64,000 bases of DNA. Origin: an uncultured Clostridium sp. (lineage in GTDB: Bacteria > Bacillota > Clostridia > UBA1212 > UBA1255). Location of the stretch: NCBI GenBank assembly GCA_900543695.1, contig UQSG01000004.1, forward strand, positions 38,815 to 102,814, written 5' to 3'. A program made the translations under genes and the position numbers. The notes under the pieces were generated by a model. That model saw only the letters and a program-made list of their open reading frames with translations, did not search any database and was not told the DNA's origin. The first letter of the stretch is position 1; each line of letters begins with the position of its first letter. Of the stretch, positions 9,481 through 19,200 are shown piece by piece.

Positions 9481-10839
9481 TTAATTCCTGAGACTGAACA
9501 GGGGCGCCGGGATTCTTCCGCCGCGCTGAATAAAGGCGCTGCAGTCGTATTGCCGGACCGGCATTACGGGACCGCTGCCCAGCAGACCGCCGAACTCCAC
9601 AATGTCTCCCGGCACCTTCCCCGGCGCAGGTATGATCCGGACGGCCGTCGTCTTATTGTTCACCATGCCGATCGCCGTTTCATCCGCAATGATTGCGGAA
9701 ATCGTAGCGGCGTCCGTACTTCCCGGAACGACAATCATGTCCAGTCCAACGGAGCACACGCACGTCATTGCCTCCAGCTTTTCAATGCAGAGCGCGCCGC
9801 TAAGCACGTTGTCGATCATGCCCTCGTCCTCGCTGACCGGAATAAACGCGCCGCTGAGGCCGCCTACGTGCGAGGACGCCATGATACCGCCCTTTTTGAC
9901 GGCATCGTTCAAAAGGGCAAGCGCGGCTGTCGTTCCCGGGCCGCCGCAATGCTCCAGTCCCATGCTTTCCAAAATTCTGGCAACACTGTCGCCGATTGCC
10001 GGGGTAGGTGCAAGCGAAAGATCGACGATGCCAAAGGGAACCTGCAGACGCTCGCTCGCTTCCTTTGCCACGAGCTGTCCCATGCGGGTAATTTTAAAGG
10101 CCGTCTTTTTGACTGTTTCGGCAAGCACCGTAAAATCCTGTCCGCGGACGGTATCCACCGCGCATTTTACAACGCCCGGTCCGCTTACGCCTACATTGAT
10201 CACGCATTCCGGCTCTCCGACGCCGTGGAATGCGCCGGCCATAAACGGGTTATCCTCCGGCGCATTGGCAAACACCACGAGACGCGCGCAGTCCGAGCCT
10301 CCGGAAGAGGCGGAAAGCTCCGCCGCCTTTTTTATCAGAATACCAAGGTCGCGTACCGCGTCCATGTTGATGCCGGCTTTTGTTGTCGCCACATTGACGC
10401 TGCAGCAGACTTTAGTCGTGGCATGAAGCGCATCCGGAATGGACTCCACAAGCGCGCGCTCGCTTTGCGTGTAACCCTTATGAACGAGCGCCGAGTAACC
10501 GCCTATAAAATTTACACCCACAGCGTCCGCGGCTTTTTCCAGCGTTTCTGCAATCCGGACGCAGCCCTCTGCATCCGTGTTCGACAGCAGGCTGATCGGC
10601 GTTACGGAAATCCTTTTATTTACGATCGGAATTCCATATTCCGCCTCAATCTCGCATGCCGTTTTTACAAGCGAGCCAGCCTTTTCTGTAATTTTGTCAT
10701 AAATTTTGCAGCATTTGGTTCCGAGGTCGTCAGAGGCGCAGTCGAGCAGATTGATGCCCATCGTAACGGTTCGGATATCCAGATGCTCTTTTAAAATCAT
10801 TCTGATGGTCTGCGTAATTTCATCTGCAGGTATGAACAT
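9481..10839 (-). CDS. PFL family protein (UPF0210/DUF711)
   Basis: Protein of 452 residues belonging to UPF0210, annotated as PFL-family because of remote similarity to pyruvate formate-lyase. Glycine-rich stretches such as GSTDAATISAI and VGVSGPGVV are visible, but no glycyl-radical motif is needed by this family. Biochemical function is unknown. It lies 12 bp downstream of the ACT-domain gene, a pairing seen throughout Firmicutes, which suggests the ACT protein regulates it by binding a small metabolite. Confidence 0.9.
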   Translation of the reverse strand: MFIPADEITQTIRMILKEHLDIRTVTMGINLLDCASDDLGTKCCKIYDKITEKAGSLVKTACEIEAEYGIPIVNKRISVTPISLLSNTDAEGCVRIAETLEKAADAVGVNFIGGYSALVHKGYTQSERALVESIPDALHATTKVCCSVNVATTKAGINMDAVRDLGILIKKAAELSASSGGSDCARLVVFANAPEDNPFMAGAFHGVGEPECVINVGVSGPGVVKCAVDTVRGQDFTVLAETVKKTAFKITRMGQLVAKEASERLQVPFGIVDLSLAPTPAIGDSVARILESMGLEHCGGPGTTAALALLNDAVKKGGIMASSHVGGLSGAFIPVSEDEGMIDNVLSGALCIEKLEAMTCVCSVGLDMIVVPGSTDAATISAIIADETAIGMVNNKTTAVRIIPAPGKVPGDIVEFGGLLGSGPVMPVRQYDCSAFIQRGGRIPAPLFSLRN

Positions 10840-10851
10840 CCTTCCACCGCC

Positions 10852-11124
10852 TTATATTTTATGCATGGAGTTGAAAATGTCCACGTGCTGAAGCTGCATC
10901 TGGAGACCGAGCTCCGCTCCGATTTCTTTTATTTTCCCCGCGATTTCGCTGAAGCCCTCGCTGGCCGCCGAAACATCGACAAGCATGACCATTGTGAAAA
11001 TATCGTCCATGATGGTCTGACTGATGTCAAGTATGTTTACGTTTACTTTTGCCAGATATCCCGTTACGGCCGCTATGATGCCGACTTTATCGCATCCGAT
11101 GACCGTCAGTACCGCTTTTGTCAT
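10852..11124 (-). CDS. ACT-domain protein (UPF0237)
   Basis: A 90-residue protein consisting of a single ACT domain (TVIGCDKVGIIAAVTGYLAK, then NVNILDISQTIMDDIFTMVM), typical of GcvR-like or UPF0237 small regulators that bind amino acids. Upstream partner of the PFL-family gene; the two are almost certainly co-transcribed. Confidence 0.92.
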   Translation of the reverse strand: MTKAVLTVIGCDKVGIIAAVTGYLAKVNVNILDISQTIMDDIFTMVMLVDVSAASEGFSEIAGKIKEIGAELGLQMQLQHVDIFNSMHKI

Positions 11125-11145
11125 ATTGCCCTCACCCTTTCGGAT

Positions 11146-12048
11146 TTATTTTGTAAAGCCTTTAAAGGTATATCCCTGCGACAGTCCCCAGTCGACATAT
11201 CCCGTTACCTGATCGATCAGATCGTCCGTAATATTACTCGACTGGAATACAACGCCGTTGTACGTCTGCGGCTGGGAGCCGGCGTTCGTTACAAAATTGC
11301 ACAGCTTAAAAGTAACGGTATATCCCATCAGATTGGCAAGCTTCATATTGCGCTCGGAGACCTGGTCAGGCGCGTAAAAATACATTCTCTCGTCGGTGCC
11401 GAAGATGGACTGATATTTTGTTTCCATCGCCCACAGGGAATCGTACAAAGCGTTTGAGGACGCGGAAAGCTGATCAATTGATTTGTCGCCTCTTGTGCCG
11501 ATCGTATGGCCTTCGTCATGCATTCTTTTGATGAGCTCAAGGTTCTGATCGTCGTTCAGATACATGCTGGATAGGAAAAACGTAAATTTCACATTTTTCT
11601 CTTTTGCCAGATCAAGAAGCTCCGTTACTCTGTCATTTGTTTCAGAATAATGCAGGAGGAAGGACATATAGATATCCTGCGAGTCCGTTCCGGGATTGGA
11701 CAGGATATATGTACTCTGATCCATGACCGACTTCGTCGTTTCATCCGTAAATACATAGTCCGTAAAGGATACGTCGAGAGCCAGCTCTGCGGTTTGCAGG
11801 CCGTCGACCTGGGTAAAGTCAACCACCGGCTTCGTTATTGTCGAATCCGGAGCAGGCGTCGTGACAGGCGCCTCAGGCGTTTCCTGCGCCGGCTCCGGAG
11901 TAGCGGTTTCCGTCCCCGGAGAAGTAATTCGAAGCGTCGCATCCGGATCCGGAGGATCATTTTCCCGATCGCTGCACGCTCCAATCCATATGAACAGGCT
12001 GACTGCGATAAATAATATAATTAAAGTTATGATTTGGCTTTTTCTCAT
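11146..12048 (-). CDS. Lipoprotein with a degenerate polysaccharide-deacetylase (NodB-like) domain
   Basis: 300 residues from the ATG at 12048, where GGGGTG lies 9 nt upstream. A signal peptide ends in a lipobox (IGAC, cysteine near 23), followed by a Pro/Thr/Glu-rich linker to about 75. The rest follows the NodB fold: a strand where motif 1 should be, KFTFFLSSMYL, the helix LIKRMHDEGHTIGTRG, and a late MGYTVTFKLC. The metal-binding aspartate pair of motif 1 is not visible. Motif 2, normally HTIGNH..., reads HTIGTRGDKS, so the second histidine pattern is lost. It is probably a catalytically dead, surface-anchored relative of peptidoglycan deacetylases. It may be the last gene of the ger region or independent. 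Confidence 0.65.
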   Translation of the reverse strand: MRKSQIITLIILFIAVSLFIWIGACSDRENDPPDPDATLRITSPGTETATPEPAQETPEAPVTTPAPDSTITKPVVDFTQVDGLQTAELALDVSFTDYVFTDETTKSVMDQSTYILSNPGTDSQDIYMSFLLHYSETNDRVTELLDLAKEKNVKFTFFLSSMYLNDDQNLELIKRMHDEGHTIGTRGDKSIDQLSASSNALYDSLWAMETKYQSIFGTDERMYFYAPDQVSERNMKLANLMGYTVTFKLCNFVTNAGSQPQTYNGVVFQSSNITDDLIDQVTGYVDWGLSQGYTFKGFTK

Positions 12049-12246
12049 TTGTTTTACACCCCGCTGTATCTGTTTAAAATACCGTAATCCCAACGCTCCG
12101 AATGATACCCGTTTCCCGCGGGTGAACTTGTCTTCCGTTAATCTATTTATATGCAGGATTTCGCTTGTTTAATCGCTGGAAATAACAGGTATATCTTACC
12201 AAATCATACAGTTTTTTGCAAGCGAGACATTGGTTCCCGCAGGAAG

Positions 12247-12450
12247 CTATTTTGTCCACAGCAATCCGGGCAAAGGGACGCCAAGCGCTCCAAGGAGCAG
12301 CGGGATCAGGATCAGCGCGGAGGACAGCCACAGGACACGGAAATGATACGCTTTTGCAGCAGCCGGAAGCTGCCGGAAGCTCCGGTAGGTTTGTAAAGTA
12401 AAATATTCCAAAACGGCAACGCCGGCAGCCGCAAGAATGCTCAGCCACAT
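12247..12450 (-). CDS. Small two-helix membrane protein, probable germinant-receptor D subunit
   Basis: 67 residues, almost entirely two membrane helices (about 2-18 and 39-60) joined by a short positively charged loop (TYRSFRQLPAAAKAYHFR). Its ATG at 12450 lies inside the last codons of gerB. Small two-helix D subunits of 60-80 residues are known next to gerA-type operons and modulate receptor sensitivity in Bacillus. The size, topology and overlap fit that family. Identification is by context, not by a recognisable motif. Confidence 0.6.
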   Translation of the reverse strand: MWLSILAAAGVAVLEYFTLQTYRSFRQLPAAAKAYHFRVLWLSSALILIPLLLGALGVPLPGLLWTK

Positions 12451-13538
12451 TTTACACTGCTCCTTTTATTCTGCACTGTATTTTTGACTCTGGAAACTGC
12501 AAGCGTAAGAGCCGGCAGTCCGACCTGTACGGCAAGCAGGACATATGGAATCCGGTGGAGGGCTAAATTCATCAAAGAAACATTCGAGCTGCAGAGCTGC
12601 TGGGTACACAGCAGCATAAGACCTGTGGTAAATGCGGTAAAAACAATATTTTTCCGGCAGCCGAAAATCCGTGCAAGGGCTTTTGTTATGCAATAGAAAA
12701 TAACGGCGCTTTTAAAGAACAATATAAAAATCAGCAGGACGCCGTACAGGCTTTCAATATGCGACAGCACATTAAAATTGATCAGCCGGACCACCTCATA
12801 GGAAGGGTAATAAAAAGCAGTCAGCAGCGGTCCCAGCACCAGCGTATCGCGCAGAACCAGAATAATAATAAACGGCGCGCCGATCAGGATCCCAAGTACG
12901 AACTGCTTCCAGAGATTTTTCTGTTCGCGCGCTTCTTTAAAATCCGGCACCAAAAACAATAAGACCACGAGCTCGCTGAACGGCATTAAAGTGCAGTAAA
13001 GAACCGATCTGCCGTATTCCGAGGCAGAGTGTCCGCCAAGCGGAAGCAGATGCTTGAACTCGATCATTGGCAGCAGCAAAAGAAAAAGCAGCACAGTAAA
13101 CACATACATTAAAATACACATAAATGTGCTGACCGATGCAAAATATCGCGTACCGGCATTCGACGCCCATGCACAGGCAAGTACAAATACTGTGAGAATA
13201 GGAATCCAGTCCGTTTCCATCAGAAGGTCTCCCGCGACAAACTGGCTTGTTTCCCGCATTGTCATGGAACAGGAGACGATAAAGGTATAGAGATAGAAAA
13301 ACGAGAGGATTTTACCGGGGATTCTGCCGAAAACGGCTTCGTTTATTTGAACGAGGCAGCAGGAGGGATAGGAATCGCCAAGAGCGCCGTATAAATAAGC
13401 AACGAGCATCCCCAGAAGGATTCCGGCCAGCAGGCAAAGCCACGCCTCGTTTCCTGCCATATGATAATAATACATGGTATAAAAGGATGACCCCTGTATA
13501 AAGCATGCAATGATAAAAATGAATTGTTTCCTAGTCAT
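12441..13538 (-). CDS. Spore germinant receptor subunit B (GerB/GerKB family)
   Basis: Integral membrane subunit of the inner-membrane germinant receptor, about 365 residues and roughly ten helices, of the APC-like amino-acid permease fold. The start at 13538 (MTRKQF) overlaps the gerC stop. The longer frame upstream lies inside gerC and adds an uncharacteristic basic segment. GerB subunits are thought to bind the small-molecule germinant. Gene order A-C-B is the clostridial gerK arrangement. Confidence 0.9.
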   Translation of the reverse strand: MTRKQFIFIIACFIQGSSFYTMYYYHMAGNEAWLCLLAGILLGMLVAYLYGALGDSYPSCCLVQINEAVFGRIPGKILSFFYLYTFIVSCSMTMRETSQFVAGDLLMETDWIPILTVFVLACAWASNAGTRYFASVSTFMCILMYVFTVLLFLLLLPMIEFKHLLPLGGHSASEYGRSVLYCTLMPFSELVVLLFLVPDFKEAREQKNLWKQFVLGILIGAPFIIILVLRDTLVLGPLLTAFYYPSYEVVRLINFNVLSHIESLYGVLLIFILFFKSAVIFYCITKALARIFGCRKNIVFTAFTTGLMLLCTQQLCSSNVSLMNLALHRIPYVLLAVQVGLPALTLAVSRVKNTVQNKRSSVKCG

Positions 13539-14757
13539 ACGCTTCCCTGCCATTTTCATCAGCCGGTTCCAGCAGAGAACCGGTACGAATAATATCCGCA
13601 TCAATCCGGCACGTAAGCTCCGCGGCCGGATAAAGCGATTCAAAGTGGTTTGCAATCGTTTTCCATGTCTGAGGGCGGTAACGGTAAAATGCCTCGCCGA
13701 TCCCCAGTACGTCTGCACCGTTTAATTGCATTTCGCGAAAGGCGGAGCGGATTTCCGCTTCTATTTCCCCGGCGCAGGTCTTTTCCAGCGCGTCCATCAC
13801 GGATGCGTCCACCGTCCGGCTTCCCTGCAGCTCTCCAAGGCTTCCCGTCATTTTTATATCTGCTTTCACTTTGATCCTTCCGTCGCTGTATTCGACCTGA
13901 TAATTACCTGATCCGTCTAAAATTTCTATGGCTACTTCAACTCCTTCATAGTTGACAGTAATCACGCCGCGCTGCACTTCTCCGAGCATCCACAGCGCGC
14001 CGCGCGTCTGTCTTTCGTCAAGCTCCGCGACCATTTTGTCTTCCTTAAATACAGCGCTTTTCGCAACATACAGATAAGGTGACTGCGTTTCCGTGTCTTC
14101 CGGCGCAGCGACACGCACCATTGGAACAAGCGAGGCCTTATAGGGCGTCTTGTAATCTCTGAAAAAAGAAAACAGCGTACAGCGCGGCGCATGGGAATCG
14201 TCCTGCTGGCGCGCAATCAGTTTGTTCAGATCCTGGGCGGGGAAAGATTCCAGATGCGACTCAACGTTCAGGATTTCACTTGCCGTTCCTTCTGAGACGA
14301 TCAGACTGACGTCGTAGCGCGTTTCATGATCTCGAAAAAAGTAATCTAAATATTTTGCGATTCCGTCCTCCGCAAGCTCTCTGCCGATAACCAGAATCTG
14401 GTTCTGTGCGACGTAAAGGCGCCGGTTGGTAATATGCACCGCAGAACGCAGGGCCTCGAGCAGGTCTGTGCCCGTGACCTGTACGTTCCAATACGGCTTG
14501 CTCAGGTCGCCTTCCGATGCGGAGCCGCCTCCCTCCGATTGGCTGCTGTTTTGGCTGATAGCGATATTGCGCACTACCTGCGCTGTCAGCAGAAGGCGTT
14601 CTGATTCCGGCCCGCTCTTTTCATCCATTTTGTCCATTGCAATCCCCATTACGACTGCCAGCGCCTCCAGCTCGCGTTTTGTGCCGCTGCGAACGCAGCC
14701 GTTCAGGAAGATCATAAGACAAAGCAGGCAGGAGAAAACACATGCGCGTTTTTTCAT
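13531..14757 (-). CDS. Spore germinant receptor lipoprotein subunit C (GerC/GerKC family)
   Basis: 408-residue lipoprotein of the Ger(x)C family. Signal peptide with lipobox FLNGC (cysteine near 21). Conserved features are the early REL.ALAVVMGIAMDK segment, the NRRLYVAQNQILVIG region, and the C-terminal DVLGIGEAFYRYRPQTWK motif, followed by WK...YP typical of the family. It is anchored on the outer face of the spore inner membrane and needed for receptor function. It lies 5 bp downstream of gerA. Confidence 0.93.
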   Translation of the reverse strand: MKKRACVFSCLLCLMIFLNGCVRSGTKRELEALAVVMGIAMDKMDEKSGPESERLLLTAQVVRNIAISQNSSQSEGGGSASEGDLSKPYWNVQVTGTDLLEALRSAVHITNRRLYVAQNQILVIGRELAEDGIAKYLDYFFRDHETRYDVSLIVSEGTASEILNVESHLESFPAQDLNKLIARQQDDSHAPRCTLFSFFRDYKTPYKASLVPMVRVAAPEDTETQSPYLYVAKSAVFKEDKMVAELDERQTRGALWMLGEVQRGVITVNYEGVEVAIEILDGSGNYQVEYSDGRIKVKADIKMTGSLGELQGSRTVDASVMDALEKTCAGEIEAEIRSAFREMQLNGADVLGIGEAFYRYRPQTWKTIANHFESLYPAAELTCRIDADIIRTGSLLEPADENGREAYD

Positions 14758-14762
14758 GCGTA

Positions 14763-16349
14763 TCAGCCTCCGTTATGATTGTCAGGAGGGATCGGCGTGT
14801 CTTCCCTCGTTCGATCGTCCGGCGACAGCTCCGCAGGCCGTTTCCGCATAATCCACAGCGGGGCACGAAGAAAGGTATCCTTGAGGTCCTCCGGGCGGCA
14901 GGGGAAAAAGGGAGAAAAATAGCTGTAGCCAAATGAGTAAATTCCGGTTACATGGATTGTCAGGCATATTATTCCGATGCTGATCCCGTATCCGCCGAGC
15001 AGACCGCCCAGGAATAAAAAAATCCATCGCAGCATGGTAACCTCATTGCTCAGCATGGGTACGACAAAGCTGGATACTGCCGTAAAAGCGATGATGATAA
15101 CGACCGGGGCGCCGATAATTCCGGCCTGAATCGCTGCCTCTCCCATAACCAGTCCTCCGACGATACTGATCGTTTGCCCTACATTTTTCGGCATATGAAT
15201 GCCCGCTTCTTTCAAAAGCTCAAAGATAAGCAGAAAAAGCGCAGTTTCCGTAAAAGAGTTGAACGGTACCCCTTCGCTTGAGGCTGACATGCTGAAAAGA
15301 AGGGAGGCCGGAATCAATTCCTGATGATAACTCGTCAGGGCTACGTAAAGCCCAGGTACAAGAATGCTTAAAAAGAATGCCAGATAGCGGAAAATCCGCA
15401 CAATGCTTGCATATGTCGATCTCGCATAGTAATCCTCCGGATTCTGAAAGGCTTCTATAAAAAAATACGGCGCAGTCAGCGCAAAGGGAGAGCCGTCGAT
15501 CAGAATTCCTACCCGTCCCTCCAAAAGCTTTCCGGCCAGCACATCAGGGCGCTCGGTCAGTCCCATCGTCGCAAAAATGGAGAATGGTCTGTCTTCAATA
15601 TATTCTTCGATATATCCGGATTCCAGTATCATATCCACATTAATATAACCGATTCTGCGTTTGATCTCAGCGATAAGCTTCGGATCTGCAAGTCCGTCAA
15701 TATAAGTAATGCAGAGATTCGTGTTTGTTTTTCTGCCGACTACCATGCTTTCAAATGTAAGCCTGCTGTTTTTCACTCGCCGCCGCAGCAGACTCGTGTT
15801 CGTGCGAAGATTTTCATTGAAGCTCTCGCGCGGTCCGCGCATGGAAATGTCATAAGAGGGCTGTTCCACGCCGCGTTTTTCGAAGCCCTTGCTGCTGATT
15901 ATGGTACATTCTGTACAGCCCTCTACGAACATGGCGCAGTCGCCGTTTAAAATACCGGAAATGGCCGTGTCCAAATCTGCCGCCGTCTCGATTTCTCCCA
16001 CGGAAAGCAGGACGTCATTGATTCTTTCGACTTTGCTTTTGCGCCCCGTGCTTGCCGGCGTAAAATTCCGCAGGCCATGCATCAGCGGCTTAATGATGCT
16101 GTCGTTGATCACGGCCGAATCCGTCAGCCCATCCATGAAGGCAAGGAGCGCTTTTTCATTTTTACCTCCGGGCCCTTTGAAAGTAAAAATACGCGTTTTA
16201 AAATCTGAGCTGTTCAAAAAACGGCCTTTTAAAAAGCTTTCATTCTCGGCCGCCGTCAAAAAAACGCCGACGGGCGCCCGCGCGGCGTCCGCCCCTCTGC
16301 CCGTGCTGCTTTTATCTTTTATTCGATTAAATATATAGTTTAAAATCAT
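14763..16349 (-). CDS. Spore germinant receptor subunit A (GerA/GerKA family)
   Basis: First gene of the receptor operon, about 528 residues. A soluble N-terminal region (about 1-300) contains the family motif DGLADPKLIAEIKRRI and PDVLAGKLLEGRVGILIDGSP. Four to five C-terminal membrane helices follow, with the proline-rich FSMSASSEGVPF loop. The GGGGAT site 6 nt before the ATG at 16349 supports that start; an in-frame ATG at 16367 would add six residues. Its presence is direct evidence that the host forms endospores. Confidence 0.93.
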   Translation of the reverse strand: MILNYIFNRIKDKSSTGRGADAARAPVGVFLTAAENESFLKGRFLNSSDFKTRIFTFKGPGGKNEKALLAFMDGLTDSAVINDSIIKPLMHGLRNFTPASTGRKSKVERINDVLLSVGEIETAADLDTAISGILNGDCAMFVEGCTECTIISSKGFEKRGVEQPSYDISMRGPRESFNENLRTNTSLLRRRVKNSRLTFESMVVGRKTNTNLCITYIDGLADPKLIAEIKRRIGYINVDMILESGYIEEYIEDRPFSIFATMGLTERPDVLAGKLLEGRVGILIDGSPFALTAPYFFIEAFQNPEDYYARSTYASIVRIFRYLAFFLSILVPGLYVALTSYHQELIPASLLFSMSASSEGVPFNSFTETALFLLIFELLKEAGIHMPKNVGQTISIVGGLVMGEAAIQAGIIGAPVVIIIAFTAVSSFVVPMLSNEVTMLRWIFLFLGGLLGGYGISIGIICLTIHVTGIYSFGYSYFSPFFPCRPEDLKDTFLRAPLWIMRKRPAELSPDDRTREDTPIPPDNHNGG

Positions 16350-16436
16350 AATATCCCCATCTTTCACGCGTGCTGCAGCGCGTCTTCCGACGAGGATATT
16401 ATTCCGAGATTTGTTTGATTTATAACTTAAAAAAAT

Positions 16437-17711
16437 TTATTGACGCACGATGACGTCCTCGCGCTTCGGTCCATTTGTAACGATGGTAATCGGGAAGCCA
16501 AGCTCGCTTTCGATCCATTCCACGTACGCCCTGCAGTTTTCCGGAAGCTCCTTGTAATTGCGAATCCCGCGGATATCGCATTTCCAGCCGGGGAGCGACT
16601 TCAGCACGGGCTTTGCGCGTTCAAGCAGCGGACTGACCGGAAAATCCTTTGTGATTTTTCCGTCGATCTCATAACCGACGCATATTTTCAGCTCGTCCAG
16701 ATAGCCGAGCGCATCCAGCACCGTAAGCGCGACCTCCGTACAGCCCTGAACCCGGCAGCCGTAGCGCGTCGCGACCGCGTCGAACCATCCCATCCGGCGG
16801 GGACGTCCGGTTGTAGCTCCGTACTCTCCTTTATCGCCTCCGCGGCGCCGCAGCTCCTCCGCCTCGTCCCCAAAAATTTCGCTGACGAACGGGCCCGCTC
16901 CGACTGCGCTCGAATACGCCTTTACCACCGTGGTAACCTTTTCGATTTTCCGCGCCGGAACGCCCGCTCCGACCGCGCCAAAGCCGGCCAGCGTATGGGA
17001 GGACGTTGTAAACGGATAAATTCCGAAATCGGGATCCTTCAGAGAGCCAAGCTGTCCCTCCAGCAGGATATTTTTGCCGTTTTCCGCGGCATCGTAAACG
17101 TAACGGAACGTATCCGCCACATAAGGCGCGATCATTTCTTTATAGGATAGCAGCGTCTCGTACAGCTCCTCCGCATCGAGCTGAGGCTTGTGGTACAGCT
17201 CCTTGAGAAGGATATTTTTCACGGGCAGAATGCTTTCAATTCTCTCTCTGAGCCGTGCGGAATCAAACAGATCGCATACCTGAATTCCGTTTTTCGCATA
17301 TTTGTCAGAATAAAACGGCGCAATTCCCGATTTTGTGGAGCCGAACTGTTTTCCCGCCAGACGCTCTTCCTCATATTGATCGAAAAGCACATGATACGGC
17401 ATAACGATCTGCGCGCGGTCTGAAACCAGGATCTTAGGATTGATCCCCATGTCCTTCAGCGCGTTCAGTTCATTATAAAACGAGGGAATATTCAGTGCGA
17501 CGCCATTCCCGATGATATTTACGATATGCTCATAGCATACGCCGGACGGAAGAAGGTGAAGTGCAAAACGCCCCTTCTCATTAATAATGGTATGTCCCGC
17601 ATTGGCGCCCCCCTGGAAACGAACGACAAGATCCGAATCTGCCGCATACATGTCGGTAATCTTTCCTTTTCCCTCGTCTCCCCAGTTTGCTCCTACGATA
17701 GCTCTAATCAT
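16437..17711 (-). CDS. purA: Adenylosuccinate synthetase
   Basis: 424 residues. It condenses IMP with aspartate using GTP in AMP synthesis. GANWGDEGKGKI (near 7-18) is the P-loop, with the catalytic Asp and Lys. The histidine motif GGANAGHTI follows (near 36), and the IMP-loop and aspartate-binding segments TTSSHTLAGFGAVGAGVP and TTGRPRRMGWFD are intact. AGGAGG precedes the ATG. Last gene of the purC-purF-purB-purA run. Confidence 0.97.
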   Translation of the reverse strand: MIRAIVGANWGDEGKGKITDMYAADSDLVVRFQGGANAGHTIINEKGRFALHLLPSGVCYEHIVNIIGNGVALNIPSFYNELNALKDMGINPKILVSDRAQIVMPYHVLFDQYEEERLAGKQFGSTKSGIAPFYSDKYAKNGIQVCDLFDSARLRERIESILPVKNILLKELYHKPQLDAEELYETLLSYKEMIAPYVADTFRYVYDAAENGKNILLEGQLGSLKDPDFGIYPFTTSSHTLAGFGAVGAGVPARKIEKVTTVVKAYSSAVGAGPFVSEIFGDEAEELRRRGGDKGEYGATTGRPRRMGWFDAVATRYGCRVQGCTEVALTVLDALGYLDELKICVGYEIDGKITKDFPVSPLLERAKPVLKSLPGWKCDIRGIRNYKELPENCRAYVEWIESELGFPITIVTNGPKREDVIVRQ

Positions 17712-17731
17712 AGTTTTACCTCCTAATAGTA

Positions 17732-19171
17732 TCAGACATTAAGCTCTGCCTGCATGCCGAGCCGGTCCTTCCAGCGATCCAGAATCGCGGTCCGGATGTG
17801 CGCGACATATTCTTCCGTCTGTGCTGGCGCGCGGCCTACAAATCTTGAAGCATCCAGGATTTCCTCCGCCAGATCAGGCGTCAGGCCGAACGATTTGTCA
17901 GCCACAAGGCGGTCGATCAGGTCGTTTTCCAGCCCTTCCGTTTTGACGCGGGCCGCCGCCGCCATGGAATGGACTCGGATTTTCTCATGAAGCTCCTGAC
18001 GGTCTCCGCCGCGCTTGACGGCATCCATTAAAATATTTTCCGTTGCCATAAACGGCAGTTCTTTTTTGAGATGCGCCTCGATTACTTTCGGATAAACCAC
18101 GAGTCCCCGGGCGATATTCAGATAAATTCCCAGAATGGCGTCCGTTGCGAGAAACGCCTCCGAAACGCTGATTCGTTTATTTGCCGAATCGTCCAGCGTG
18201 CGCTCGAACCACTGCTCGGAAGCCGTCATTGCCGGATTCAGCGCATCGGCGATGACATAGCGGGAAAGAGCGGCGATCCGCTCGCTCCGCATCGGATTGC
18301 GTTTATATGCCATGGCGGAAGAGCCAATCTGATTTTCTTCAAATGGTTCTTCAATTTCCTTTAAATTTTGCAGAAGCCTGATGTCGTTCGAGAATTTATG
18401 GGCGGATTGCGCGATTCCGCTCAGTACGTTCAGAATCTGGCTGTCCAGCTTGCGCGGATAGGTTTGTCCCGTTACAGCAAATACGTCGGAATATCCCATC
18501 TTCTCCGCGACAAGCCGATCCAGCTTTTTTACCTTCTCGCCGTCTCCGTCGAAAAGCTCTAAGAAGCTGGCCTGCGTACCGGTCGTTCCCTTCGCGCCGC
18601 GGAGCTTCTTCTTGGCAAGCTGCTCCTGCAGCGCCTCGTAGTCCATTTCAAGATCCTGCAGCCACAAAGTCGCCCGTTTTCCCACGGTCGTCAGCTGCGC
18701 AGGCTGATAATGCGTGTAGCCAAGCGTCGGAAGCGATTTGTATTGGATCGCAAAGTCCGCAAGCGCGGCCATGACGTTGACAAGCTTCTCGCGGATCAGC
18801 TCCAGCGCCTCATGCATAATGATAACGTCCGCATTGTCGCCTACATAGCAGGAGGTCGCCCCCAGATGGATAATCGGCTTTGCCGCCGGGCACTGTTCTC
18901 CGTATGCATATACGTGCGCCATGACGTCATGACGCACAAGGCGTTCGCGCGCCTCCGCCGCCTCATAATTAATATCGTCCGCCGACCTGCGCAGCTCGTC
19001 GATCTGCTCCTGCGAGATCGGAAGGCCAAGCTCTCTTTCACTTTCCGCCAGGGCGATCCAGAGCCTTCTCCACGTTCTGAATTTCTTATCCGGGGAAAAC
19101 AGGAACTGCATTTCTTTACTGGCATATCTGGAATTCAGCGGCGTTTCATACGTTGATTTGCTGCTCGTCAT
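17732..19171 (-). CDS. purB: Adenylosuccinate lyase
   Basis: 479 residues of the fumarase/aspartase superfamily. It acts twice in purine synthesis, splitting SAICAR and adenylosuccinate. TSCYVGDNADV holds the first conserved region, LGYTHYQPAQ carries the catalytic histidine, and the signature GSSAMAYKRNPMRSERI (near 287-303) carries the flexible catalytic serine loop. Co-directional with purA, with a 20-bp gap. Confidence 0.97.
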   Translation of the reverse strand: MTSSKSTYETPLNSRYASKEMQFLFSPDKKFRTWRRLWIALAESERELGLPISQEQIDELRRSADDINYEAAEARERLVRHDVMAHVYAYGEQCPAAKPIIHLGATSCYVGDNADVIIMHEALELIREKLVNVMAALADFAIQYKSLPTLGYTHYQPAQLTTVGKRATLWLQDLEMDYEALQEQLAKKKLRGAKGTTGTQASFLELFDGDGEKVKKLDRLVAEKMGYSDVFAVTGQTYPRKLDSQILNVLSGIAQSAHKFSNDIRLLQNLKEIEEPFEENQIGSSAMAYKRNPMRSERIAALSRYVIADALNPAMTASEQWFERTLDDSANKRISVSEAFLATDAILGIYLNIARGLVVYPKVIEAHLKKELPFMATENILMDAVKRGGDRQELHEKIRVHSMAAAARVKTEGLENDLIDRLVADKSFGLTPDLAEEILDASRFVGRAPAQTEEYVAHIRTAILDRWKDRLGMQAELNV

Positions 19172-19200
19172 ATTCTCTCTCGTTTCTCCTTCCGAATCAT

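Noticed and set aside
9550..10794. Long open frame (414 codons) opposite the PFL-family gene
   Set aside because: Antisense shadow of a GC-rich conserved gene; composition rich in Arg/His/Cys, no ribosome site, no recognisable domain.
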